NCBI GenBank assembly: GCA_937995595.1
Contig: CALKJW010000037.1
Coordinates: 36,786-100,785 of the forward strand
Reading direction: 5' to 3'
Source of the DNA: an uncultured Phycisphaerales bacterium
Lineage (GTDB): Bacteria; Planctomycetota; Phycisphaerae; Phycisphaerales; UBA1924
DNA: 64,000 nucleotides
The notes below the pieces were generated by a model, which was not told the DNA's origin, made no database searches, and saw only the letters and a program-made list of their open reading frames with translations. Position numbers and translations under genes: made by a program. Shown piece after piece: positions 25,924 through 33,290 of this stretch (position 1 is the first letter of the stretch; every line of letters begins with the position of its first letter).

Positions 25924-27177
25924 CTATCTGGCTCTTACGACTTTCGACCCCTCCCGCCTCACCCGACGCTTGATCTCCAGCAGCGAGATGTCCGTCCGCA
26001 ACGCCGCGGCGGGGATCTGCGTGTCGCGCACGAGTTCGTCAAACGTCTTCGCGGCGTCGAGCGCGGCGAGAATGGCACGTTGCGAGTCGGAGAGGGAGGA
26101 GTCGAGTTCGGAATCGACGGGCGGTTTCGATCCGATGGCGCCGCCTTTGGTCCCCCTCGCATCGTCCGGGGACGTCTGGCCGCGGGGCGGGGAGATGGCA
26201 CTCGAAGGATCGAACAATCCCGCGCCGCCACCCGTCGCGTAGCGCGACTCGTGCGTCCCTTGATACAGGTGCCGCGCGGGGGTTTCGAGCGATTGGATCA
26301 CGTCGTCGGGGTGCGTCACCAACTCCGCGCCGCCGGCGCGGAGCAGGTCGAGGCAGCCCATGCTCGCGGCGGAATCGACGCGGCCCGGCACGGCGAAGAC
26401 CTCGCGCCCCTGGTCCTCGACCGCGGCCCGCGCGGTGATGAGCGCGCCCGAGCCGCGGCCGGCCTCGATCACCAGCACGCCCAGGGACAGGCCGCTGATG
26501 ATTCGGTTGCGCGCGGGGAAGTTGTTCGCATCGGGCGCGGTGCGCATCGGCAACTCGCTGACCACCGCGCCGTTGTCGGCGGCGACCTGCTCGAACAGGT
26601 CTGTGTTGTCCGGCGGGTAGAGGTGACCCAGCCCGCAGCCGAGCACGGCGATGGTGCGGCCCTTCATGCGCAGCGCGGCGCGGTGCGCGGCGGTGTCGAT
26701 GCCGCGCGCGCCGCCGGAGACGACCGTCAACCCCGCCGCGGCCAGCGCGCCGGCGAACCGCTCGGCCTGCTCGATGCCGTAGTGCGTGCAGGATCGCGAG
26801 CCGACGATGGCGACGGGGTAGCGGTCGAGGTCGTCGGGCCGCAACTCGCCGCGAACGTAGAGGATGGGCGGCGGGTCGGGGATCTGTCGCAGCAGCGGCG
26901 GGTAGGCGGGGCTGGTGATCGCAACAAGCGATGCGCCGGCGCGCTCGGCCCGGTGCAGTTCGTCCTCGGCCGCGCGTTCGCTCTCGCGCATGCCCGCGAG
27001 GATGCCGCGGCTCTTCTCGACGCCGATGCCCCTGATGCGTTTGAGGCCGGCTTCGCTCGCCGCGAGCACGGCGTCGGGCGAGCCGAACTCCTCGATCGCG
27101 CGGCGGATGAGCACGGGCCCGAAGCCGGGCGTCATGCAGAGCCTGAGCAGCGACAACAGGGCCGGATCGTGCGGCAT
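25924..27177 (-). CDS. dprA: DNA-processing protein DprA
   Basis: A 417-residue protein that binds incoming single-stranded DNA in natural transformation and loads RecA. Residues ~1-90 hold a helical domain with RIRGIGVEKSRGIL (helix-hairpin-helix-like). The Rossmann-like core has YPVAIVGSRSCTHYG, LTVVSGGARGIDTAAHRAAL, TIAVLGCGLGHLYPPDN, FPARNRIISGLSLGVLVIEAG and GREVFAVPGRVDS. A disordered Pro/Ser-rich linker (~300-350) precedes a winged-helix tail (LSDSQRAILAALDAAKTFDELVRDT). The linker DNA contains the dyad GTCGCG-TAG-CGCGAC (26234-26248). The start at 27177 (MPHDPALL) fits homologues. Confidence 0.95.
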   Translation of the reverse strand: MPHDPALLSLLRLCMTPGFGPVLIRRAIEEFGSPDAVLAASEAGLKRIRGIGVEKSRGILAGMRESERAAEDELHRAERAGASLVAITSPAYPPLLRQIPDPPPILYVRGELRPDDLDRYPVAIVGSRSCTHYGIEQAERFAGALAAAGLTVVSGGARGIDTAAHRAALRMKGRTIAVLGCGLGHLYPPDNTDLFEQVAADNGAVVSELPMRTAPDANNFPARNRIISGLSLGVLVIEAGRGSGALITARAAVEDQGREVFAVPGRVDSAASMGCLDLLRAGGAELVTHPDDVIQSLETPARHLYQGTHESRYATGGGAGLFDPSSAISPPRGQTSPDDARGTKGGAIGSKPPVDSELDSSLSDSQRAILAALDAAKTFDELVRDTQIPAAALRTDISLLEIKRRVRREGSKVVRAR

Positions 27178-27335
27178 CTGTTTGGAGAATACACTACGGG
27201 GTCGGGATGGTGCAAGCGTCCCGGCCGGTTTGTGCCGCGGCGCGTTGTGCCGCCGGTGGTATCGTGCGTGTCGGCGTGCTGCGTTCGCGGCGTGCCTGCG
27301 CGTGAAGAGTTTCTGTCTGGAAAGGAGCCGCGCCC

Positions 27336-28142
27336 GTGGACATCGCGACCGCACTCAAGGAACTGGAAAGGCGCGGCGACGCCGGCATCCGCAAGGACCT
27401 TGCGCGGCACGGCGTGAAGAGCAAGGCGTACGGCGTGTCGGCCGCGAACCTGGGCGCGCTGGCCAAGAAGATCGGCAAGGACCACGCGCTGGCGCTGGAA
27501 CTGTGGAAGACCGGCAACCACGACGCGCGGATGCTCGCGACGCGCATCGCCGACCCCGTGCAGATGAACGCGGCGACCGTGGACCGCTGGGCCCGCGAGG
27601 CGGATAACTACGTGATCACGGAAGCGGTTGCGGAGATCGCGGCGCAGGCCGCGGCGATCGGCGCGGGCGTGAAGGTCGCCGACGCCAAGCGCTGGTCGGA
27701 CTCGCCAGACGAGTGGATCAGCACGCTGGGCTGGAACATGCTCGGGCTGATCAGCGACATGGGCAAGCTCGCCGAGCGCGACGCGATGGCCGCGCTGGAC
27801 CGGATCGAGCGGGGCATCCAGACCGCCAAGAACCGCACGCGCCACGCGATGAACCACGCGCTGATCCGCATCGGCAACGGGCTGGGCGCGCTGCGCGACC
27901 GCGCGCTGGCCGCGGCGGAGAAGATCGGCAAGGTCGAGGTCGACCACGGCAAGACCGGCGGGGCGACGCCCGACGCGGCGGACGCGATCCGCAGGGGCAA
28001 GACCGGGGGCAAGGCGGCCGGCAAGGCCGCGAGCAAGCCGACCCGCAAGGCCGCGACGAAGGCCGCTAACAGCAACGGGAAGCGAGGCGCTTCGGCGGCG
28101 AGCGAGCCCGCGACGCGCCGCCGGACCGCCGCGGCGAGGTGA
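27336..28142 (+). CDS. AlkD-like DNA alkylation repair protein with basic tail
   Basis: A 268-residue protein of the HEAT-like AlkD family of DNA glycosylases. Start is a GTG with AAAGGAG upstream. Conserved features: VKSKAYGVSAANLGALAKKIGKDH, LWKTGNHDARMLATRIADP, and WISTLGWNMLGLISDM. Helical repeats fill residues ~1-215. The last ~50 residues are Lys/Ala-rich (KTGGKAAGKAASKPTRKAAT and on), like histone H1 tails, and probably add nonspecific DNA binding. The gene is divergent from dprA, 158 bp apart. Confidence 0.85.
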   Translation: MDIATALKELERRGDAGIRKDLARHGVKSKAYGVSAANLGALAKKIGKDHALALELWKTGNHDARMLATRIADPVQMNAATVDRWAREADNYVITEAVAEIAAQAAAIGAGVKVADAKRWSDSPDEWISTLGWNMLGLISDMGKLAERDAMAALDRIERGIQTAKNRTRHAMNHALIRIGNGLGALRDRALAAAEKIGKVEVDHGKTGGATPDAADAIRRGKTGGKAAGKAASKPTRKAATKAANSNGKRGASAASEPATRRRTAAAR

Positions 28143-28189
28143 GCGCGGTCGCGCGGCGGTTCTGCCGCGCCGGCGTCTAATGTTCTCGC

Positions 28190-28651
28190 ATGACACGCGA
28201 GGACATCGACCGTTTGGCGCTGGAGGCGGCCTACGAGCAGGCGCTCAAGAGCCAGGGCGAGGGCGGCATCCCCATCGGCTCGGCGCTGGTGAACGAGCGC
28301 GGCGTGATCGTCGCGCTGGGCCACAACCTGCGCGTGCAGACCGGCGACCCGACCGCGCACGCCGAGACGGTGTGCATCCGCAACGCGGGCCGGCGGCGCG
28401 ACTGGCACACGCTCACGCTCGCCAGCACGCTCAGCCCGTGCGCGATGTGCACGGGCACGGCGGTGCTGCACCGCGTCCGGCGCGTCGTCATCGGCGAGAA
28501 CGAGACGTTCCAAGGGCGCGAGGACTGGCTCGAGGACGAGGGCGTCGAGGTCGTCGTGCTCGACGACCCGCGCTGCGTCGAGTTGATGCGGCGGTTCATC
28601 GACCGCAACCCCGAGTTGTGGAACGAGGACATCGGCGTGCCGCCGACCTGA
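28190..28651 (+). CDS. cytosine deaminase, yeast FCY1-like
   Basis: A 153-residue zinc deaminase. The zinc ligands are in TAHAETVCIRNAG (His, catalytic Glu) and LSPCAMCTGTAVLH (PCxxC). It resembles yeast cytosine deaminase along its length: GGIPIGSALVN, GHNLRVQTGDPTAHAE, VIGENETFQG, DEGVEVVVLDDPRC and FIDRNPELWNEDIG match the yeast stretches VPIGGCLIN, GHNMRFQKGSATLHGE, VVGENVNFKS, GHEVVVVDDERC and FIDERPQDWFEDIGE. This is unlike the larger TIM-barrel CodA of E. coli. Likely reaction: cytosine to uracil, although guanine or other bases are possible. Starts 47 bp after the AlkD gene. Confidence 0.88.
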   Translation: MTREDIDRLALEAAYEQALKSQGEGGIPIGSALVNERGVIVALGHNLRVQTGDPTAHAETVCIRNAGRRRDWHTLTLASTLSPCAMCTGTAVLHRVRRVVIGENETFQGREDWLEDEGVEVVVLDDPRCVELMRRFIDRNPELWNEDIGVPPT

Positions 28652-28659
28652 CAGAGCGC

Positions 28660-28679
28660 CGCCGACCTTCGGGTCGGTG
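28660..28679 (+). terminator. UUCG hairpin after the deaminase gene
   Basis: CCGACC-TTCG-GGTCGG (28662-28677) with two extra flanking pairs forms an ultrastable UUCG-type hairpin 8 bp after the deaminase stop. There is no T-run, so it may act as a Rho-dependent or stabilising 3' end. Confidence 0.6.
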
Positions 28680-28710
28680 CGACTGGATCCATCGCGGATT
28701 TCGGGGTTCG

Positions 28711-28812
28711 CCGCGGATCGAAGCGGGCGCGACCGCGTGATCCTGCTTGCCCGGTTCCCTCGGTTTGGACACTCTGCTGCGGGCGTCCGCGCTCATCCGC
28801 GTTGATCCGCGG
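28711..28812. repeat. palindromic intergenic repeat with ATCCGCG motifs
   Basis: CCGCGGATC (28711-28719) pairs with GATCCGCGG (28804-28812), and the pairing continues inward as GAAGCGGG against CCGCGTT with mismatches, around a loop of about 65 bases. The right arm reads CCGCGCTCATCCGCGTTGATCC in two overlapping ATCCGCG steps; its first 13 bases recur at 9456-9468 beside polX. Confidence 0.6.
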
Positions 28813-28835
28813 CCTTGTTCTCCGCGCACGAACAA

Positions 28836-28857
28836 GGGCCCGGCGTGTGCCGGGCCC
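28836..28857 (-). terminator. hairpin terminator of the sigma factor gene
   Basis: A perfect 9-bp stem, GGGCCCGGC, loop GTGT, GCCGGGCCC, lies 27 bp after the sigma factor stop. On the minus strand it is followed by CTTGTTCG, a modest T-rich tail. Confidence 0.75.
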
Positions 28858-28883
28858 CGCGTGGCGCGCTCGATGGTCGGCTC

Positions 28884-30038
28884 TCAGTTCAGCGCGACGA
28901 GTTGCTCGAAGTCCTCTTCGGGCGGGCGCTGCTGCGCGCCGGCGCCTGCGCCGGGCGCGGCGTTGGGGTCGGCGCCCTCAGCCGCGGCGGCCTCCTCGGC
29001 CTTGCGGGTGCCGAGGAACTTGGCCTCCAGTTCAAGGCGGATCTTCTCCATGGCCTTGTTCTGGATCTGGCGGACGCGCTCCTTGGTCACGCCGATGATC
29101 TGCCCGACCTGCTCGAGGGTCATGGGCTTCTCTTCGGTGCCCGACTCAAGGCCGAAGCGGTGCTCGATGACGGTGCGCTCGACCTGCGTCAGTTCGGCGC
29201 GGTTCTCGAGGACGATGCGCTTGACCTCTTCCGCGGCGTCGCGCTCGAAGTCGGCCCGCTTGGTCTCGAGGTAGTTGCTCCGCTCGAGCTTGGGGTCAAA
29301 GTCGGTCGGGAACCGCTGGCGGTACTTGGAGAGTTTCATGCCCTGACGGCTGAAGGCCTTCAGGATCGCGCGGCAGGCGTATGTGGAGAACTTGTAGCCG
29401 CGACCGGCGTCGAACTTGTCGACGGCGCGGAGCAGGGCCATGTTGCCCTCGCTGACCAGATCGGCGAAGTCGACCTCGCTCATGCGCGTGCGCTTGGCCA
29501 TGGCCAGCACGAGCGCGAGGTTGGTCTCCGCGATCTGCTCGCGGATCTTCTCCGACCTGCGGTACCAGCGCAGGATCTCGTGCGCCTGATCGGGCGTGGG
29601 CTTGCGCGTCTCGCTCTCCCAGATCTCCTCCTGCAGGCGGGCGACGCGGTAGCGCGCGTAGTTGAACTGGTGGAACAGCACCTTCTCCTGCGCGCCGGTC
29701 AGGATGACCTGCTCGCTGCTCTTGACGGTGCGGCTCCGGCCCGGAGACAGGTCGTCCATCACCGGGTGGTACCACGACGTGTCGGGCTTCTTGATGTCGC
29801 CGCCCTGGGCGTAGATCGTCTCCTCGGCGTTCTTCTCGACGAACGCGGGGGAGTCGATGTAGTCCTGCGGGTTGTTGGTGTTCAGCAGCATCGCGAGGAG
29901 TTTCTCGTCCTCCTTGCTGAATCGGCGCGTGATCTCGCGGGACGCCGCGATGCCGCGAGAACCAGCCTCCACCGGCGCGGCCGAATACTGCACGCGGGCC
30001 TTCCGGCGATGCTGCTCGAGGGGGCTGGGGGTAGACAT
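28884..30038 (-). CDS. RNA polymerase sigma factor, sigma-70 family
   Basis: A 384-residue sigma factor. Region 2 is well kept: NLALVLAMAKRTRMSEVDFADLVSEGNMALLRAVDKFDAGRGYKFSTYACRAI (residues ~190-240). Region 4 is EERTVIEH-type: LTQVERTVIEHRFGLESG then MTLEQVGQIIGVTKERVRQIQNKAMEKI, the -35 helix-turn-helix. The linker between them is short, so region 3 is reduced. Residues 1-150 are an N-terminal extension with no clear region 1.1. The tail is Ala/Gly-rich and acidic. It is not the classical RpoD by its N-terminus; a planctomycete-type alternative or principal factor are both possible. The start at 30038 (MSTPSPLEQHRRKARVQ) is chosen by context. Confidence 0.9.
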   Translation of the reverse strand: MSTPSPLEQHRRKARVQYSAAPVEAGSRGIAASREITRRFSKEDEKLLAMLLNTNNPQDYIDSPAFVEKNAEETIYAQGGDIKKPDTSWYHPVMDDLSPGRSRTVKSSEQVILTGAQEKVLFHQFNYARYRVARLQEEIWESETRKPTPDQAHEILRWYRRSEKIREQIAETNLALVLAMAKRTRMSEVDFADLVSEGNMALLRAVDKFDAGRGYKFSTYACRAILKAFSRQGMKLSKYRQRFPTDFDPKLERSNYLETKRADFERDAAEEVKRIVLENRAELTQVERTVIEHRFGLESGTEEKPMTLEQVGQIIGVTKERVRQIQNKAMEKIRLELEAKFLGTRKAEEAAAAEGADPNAAPGAGAGAQQRPPEEDFEQLVALN

Positions 30039-30771
30039 GTTCACCACTTCTGCACGTTCCTGGGGGCAGGCCGCCCCGAAAAGCCGAATCGGTCTTGGAC
30101 CGGCCCTCGGCCCGGGCTCGGGGCGATGTTGATCGACCCGCCTCCCGGTTTCCCCGCACACTTCCCCGCGGTCCCCTGCGCCGGACGCACGCGGCCGATC
30201 CTTCCGGCCGCACCGTCGCAGTCTCGCACGAATACGTGTGCTGTATTGACTTCTCTACGCCGGGCTCCTCCCGGCCGTTCAATGCTCCTTCTTGGCCAGC
30301 GTTGGCCAAGCGTTTCCCCGGACACCCCTTACCGCATTCCTCAACCGTTCACTCGCTGTCCGAGTGCTCTTCGCCCATCCCTGATGCCTCGTTTCGATGT
30401 CGACTCTGTTGGGTATATGGCCTCGTCTTGAACCTGTTCCTGAAAACTGCACCCGCACGAACAAATACCCCTCATTCGGGGATACTCATTGACGCGCGTC
30501 CGTGCGCTGGAACCGGCTGAACGAAGCCCACCCACGCCCAACTCCATCGGGCGGCGGGTCGAGCCTGGGGTGTTTGACCGCGGCAGTGCCGCCGCGTAGG
30601 CTCGCCCTATAACTTCTTGTCGCTGGCGGTACCCGTGAAGGGCACCCCCATTGACCGCAGCAATGTACCCGACGCCGCGCGACCTTGCAAGCGGGGTTGG
30701 GAAAACCTGTGGATTTCGCTAAGGTTCCTCTCAAAACCCAAACGATCGGCCGCTGCCGCACGGAGACGACC
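30039..30771. other. long divergent intergenic region, sigma factor / superoxide dismutase
   Basis: This 730-bp region is less GC-rich than its surroundings and has no convincing gene. It holds a 20-bp dyad CTTGGCCA-GCGT-TGGCCAAG (30291-30310), a GCCGGG-CTCCT-CCCGGC hairpin (30259-30275) and CCCC-TCATTC-GGGG (30468-30481). A TATAAC at 30608-30613 could be a -10 for the dismutase, 159 bp before its start, but no matching -35 is at the right distance. Confidence 0.5.
30291..30310. promoter_or_regulatory. 8+8 bp palindrome, possible operator
   Basis: CTTGGCCA, four bases GCGT, TGGCCAAG. It lies 253 bp upstream of the sigma factor start and 462 bp upstream of the dismutase start. Its TTGGCCA half-site also occurs in the palindrome at 16454-16467. 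Confidence 0.4.
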
Positions 30772-31404
30772 ATGCCGTTTACGCTTCCAAACCTGCCGTA
30801 CGAGTTCGCCGCGCTCGAGCCGCACGTCGACGCCCGCACGATGGAGATTCATCACGGCAAGCACCACAAGGCGTACGTCGACAACGCCAACAAGGCGCTC
30901 GAAGGCACGGCGTGGGCCTCGAAGTCTGTCGAGGACGTGATCACGCACCTGGCGGACATCCCCGAGAACATCCGCACGACGGTCCGCAACAACGCGGGCG
31001 GGCACTACAACCACTCGCTGTTCTGGAAGATCATGGCGCCTCCCGGCAAGGGCGGCGGCGGCGAGCCGACGGGCGAAGTCGCCGCGGCGATCAACGCCGC
31101 GTTCGGCAACTTCGCGCACTTCAAGGAGGAGTTCGCCAAGGCCGCGATGGGCCGGTTCGGCTCGGGCTGGGCGTGGCTGTGCGTGAAGGCGGACAAGTCG
31201 GGCGTGCAGATCTGCTCGACGCCGAACCAGGACTGCCCGCTGATGGGCCAGGCCATCGCCGGCTGCGGCGGGCGGCCGATCCTCGGGCTGGACGTGTGGG
31301 AGCACGCGTACTACCTGCACTACCAGAACCGGCGCGCCGACTACGTCGCGGCGTGGTGGAACGTGGTGAACTGGGCCGAGGTCGAGAAGAACTTCCGCGG
31401 CTGA
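30772..31404 (+). CDS. sodA: superoxide dismutase, Fe/Mn family (Mn-like)
   Basis: A 210-residue enzyme that converts superoxide to oxygen and hydrogen peroxide. The four metal ligands are visible: His in [12 protein letters not shown], His in [13 protein letters not shown], and Asp and His in [12 protein letters not shown]. The Gly-Gly-His form of the second site and GSGWAWL are closer to Mn-type than Fe-type enzymes. The loop [18 protein letters not shown] has extra Cys residues and is slightly longer than usual. No signal peptide, so it is cytosolic. GGAG lies before the ATG. A small membrane protein gene follows 5 bp downstream. Confidence 0.95.
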   Translation: MPFTLPNLPYEFAALEPHVDARTMEIHHGKHHKAYVDNANKALEGTAWASKSVEDVITHLADIPENIRTTVRNNAGGHYNHSLFWKIMAPPGKGGGGEPTGEVAAAINAAFGNFAHFKEEFAKAAMGRFGSGWAWLCVKADKSGVQICSTPNQDCPLMGQAIAGCGGRPILGLDVWEHAYYLHYQNRRADYVAAWWNVVNWAEVEKNFRG

Positions 31405-31409
31405 ACGGC

Positions 31410-31664
31410 ATGACCGACCATCGCAGCGCACCCCCGCCGGAGAACCTCGGCGACACCGACGTGCTCGCGTCGCAGCCGCGGCTGGGGCGAGTCGGGCTGG
31501 TGGTCTGGCTCGCGCTGCCGGTGGTGATCGTGCTGGTGATGTGGCTGGTGATCGACCGCGACCGGGGCAGGCCGCGGCCGGACATGTCGGGCGCGCTCGG
31601 CCCGGGGCAGCAGGCGCCGACGGGGGGCGAGCGGCCTCGGAACCCGCAGCCCCGGTCCGAATAA
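31410..31664 (+). CDS. small single-pass membrane protein
   Basis: An 84-residue protein of unknown function. One membrane helix (VGLVVWLALPVVIVLVMWLVI, about residues 28-48) separates a polar N-terminus from a Gly/Pro/Arg-rich tail (DRDRGRPRPDMSG). The start is 5 bp after the superoxide dismutase stop, so the two are likely cotranscribed. Confidence 0.65.
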   Translation: MTDHRSAPPPENLGDTDVLASQPRLGRVGLVVWLALPVVIVLVMWLVIDRDRGRPRPDMSGALGPGQQAPTGGERPRNPQPRSE

Positions 31665-31799
31665 CCGCTGCGCCGACGCCGAACGCCAACGTCTGGATAA
31701 CGCCTGCGCGAGGTCGTGAGCACAATTGCTCACGCTCGCGGGGACGGCGTGCCGATGGGCATGGCACCCGAGGTTCTCGGAACCGTCGGAGCCAGGACC

Positions 31800-31976
31800 A
31801 TGAGAAGCGCAGACGAACGAATCGAGGGCCTCGAGAAGCAGGTACGTACGTACCGCATCCTCGTCACGCTCACGTTCCTCCTGCTGGTGATCTCGCACCG
31901 CCACCAGATCGTGCGCTGGGTTGACGGCGTGGGCAACTGGTTCGGCGCGGTGGCGAGCGCGCGGGCCAATCAGTGA
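31800..31976 (+). CDS. small membrane protein with N-terminal coiled stretch
   Basis: A 58-residue protein, MRSADERIEGLEKQVRTYR then ILVTLTFLLLVISHRHQIV and a short tail. GGAG lies upstream of the ATG at 31800; the frame is open up to a GTG at 31716, but that has no ribosome-binding site. The heptad-like start followed by one helix is seen in small membrane-associated proteins; no function known. Confidence 0.6.
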   Translation: MRSADERIEGLEKQVRTYRILVTLTFLLLVISHRHQIVRWVDGVGNWFGAVASARANQ

Positions 31977-32022
31977 ACGAAACGGGTACGGCGTTCTGTC
32001 GGGCGTGTCTCGCGCGGCGGCG

Positions 32023-33282
32023 TCATGGCGTCGGTCTGCGACGCAGCGGTCGCCCGTCGGCGAGGTTCACCAGTTGGTCGAGCAGGTGGTTGTGCCAGAC
32101 GTCGGCGCTCAGGTCGCGCTGCGCGTGGGCCCGGGCCGCCGCGCCCATGCGTGAGCGCAGCGCGGGGTCGTCCAGGAGGCGCTCGATGGCGGCGACGAAG
32201 GCGCGCTCGCCGTCCCCCGGCGCGCCGTGCGGCGCGGGGCACAGGAACCCCGTTTCACCGTCGAGCACGACCTCGGGCACCGCGCCGGTGCGGGTCGTCA
32301 CCACGGGCAGGCCGGCGGCCTGCGCCTCCTGCGCGGCGATGAGGAACGTCTCCCAGCGCGTGGGCAGGACGAACAGGTCCATCGAGGGGAGCAACTCGCC
32401 GACGAGTTTCGCATGATCGACCGAGCCGTGCCACACCACGTTGCGGCAGGCGCGGTCGGCGGGCGCAGCGCCCGAGACGACGTGCAACTCCGCGCGGTCG
32501 GCCCAGCGCTGCTGGTGCCAGCGGAGCAGGTCGGCCCCGCCCTTGTTGGGCCAGTCGCCGCCGACGAAGATGATGCGCGGGAGCACGCTCGGGCCGCGCG
32601 GCGCGGGAGCGTGGGCCGGAGCGCCGCCGCCGATCCCGCGGGCGCACGGCATGTGGATGATCACGCGCTCGCGCGGCACGCGCGCGACCGTCTCGACGCC
32701 GCGGGCGCACCACTCGCTGGCGCACGCGACCGCGTCGGCGCGCTGCAGGATCGCCCGCTCGACCGCGTCGTCGATCGGCGGGGCGTTTCGCCGGTAGGTG
32801 CGGATGCTGTCCCACCCGCGGCAGGTGGCGTCGAGGTTCACGACGGTGCGCGGCGCGGGCGAGCCGCGGGCTCGCAGCCGCGACAGGCCGCGCACCACCC
32901 ACGCGCGCTGCTGCGTGAGGACGTGCACCACGTCGAACCGATCGGTCGGGAACCACGCGCCGGGGCCGAAGAAGAACCGGCGCATGTACGTGCCCCACGC
33001 GAGCATCATGCGCGACTGCTGGAAGTCCCACCCGCCGATCTCGACCGGCGGCTCGGCGCACGCGGCGCGGAGCCACCGCGGCATGCGGGGCGTGAAGTGC
33101 GCCGCGTCGATGTCGTCGCGCAGGGCGGCGTAGTGCACGAGGTTGCCGCTGGTGGTGGCGAAGCCCAGCACGCCGACGTTGACGAACAGCACGCGCGCAG
33201 GCCCGCCGGGGGCGCGCGACGCGGGCGGCAACCGCTCGCGCACCGTCGCCGCGTCGTCGCTCGTGCAGACCAGCCGGTTCAT
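32023..33282 (-). CDS. glycosyltransferase family 4 protein
   Basis: A 419-residue GT-B enzyme. N-terminal ARVLFVNVGVLGFATTSGNLVHYA is the acceptor-domain strand and loop; the C-terminal domain has PRIIFVGGDWPNKGGADLLRWH, then the donor-binding LFVLPTRWETFLIAAQEAQAAGLPVVTTRTGAVPEVVLDGETGFLCP. The usual EGFG is ETFL here. The Met at 33282 (MNRLVCTSDD) follows the FlgI-like gene stop by 8 bp, so both are probably in one transcript. Sugar and acceptor unknown. Confidence 0.88.
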   Translation of the reverse strand: MNRLVCTSDDAATVRERLPPASRAPGGPARVLFVNVGVLGFATTSGNLVHYAALRDDIDAAHFTPRMPRWLRAACAEPPVEIGGWDFQQSRMMLAWGTYMRRFFFGPGAWFPTDRFDVVHVLTQQRAWVVRGLSRLRARGSPAPRTVVNLDATCRGWDSIRTYRRNAPPIDDAVERAILQRADAVACASEWCARGVETVARVPRERVIIHMPCARGIGGGAPAHAPAPRGPSVLPRIIFVGGDWPNKGGADLLRWHQQRWADRAELHVVSGAAPADRACRNVVWHGSVDHAKLVGELLPSMDLFVLPTRWETFLIAAQEAQAAGLPVVTTRTGAVPEVVLDGETGFLCPAPHGAPGDGERAFVAAIERLLDDPALRSRMGAAARAHAQRDLSADVWHNHLLDQLVNLADGRPLRRRPTP

Positions 33283-33290
33283 GCCGCGGC

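Noticed and set aside
30607..31767. Minus-strand frame ending MGVPFTGTASDKKL
   Set aside because: Antisense to superoxide dismutase; the short end looks protein-like but has no ribosome-binding site.
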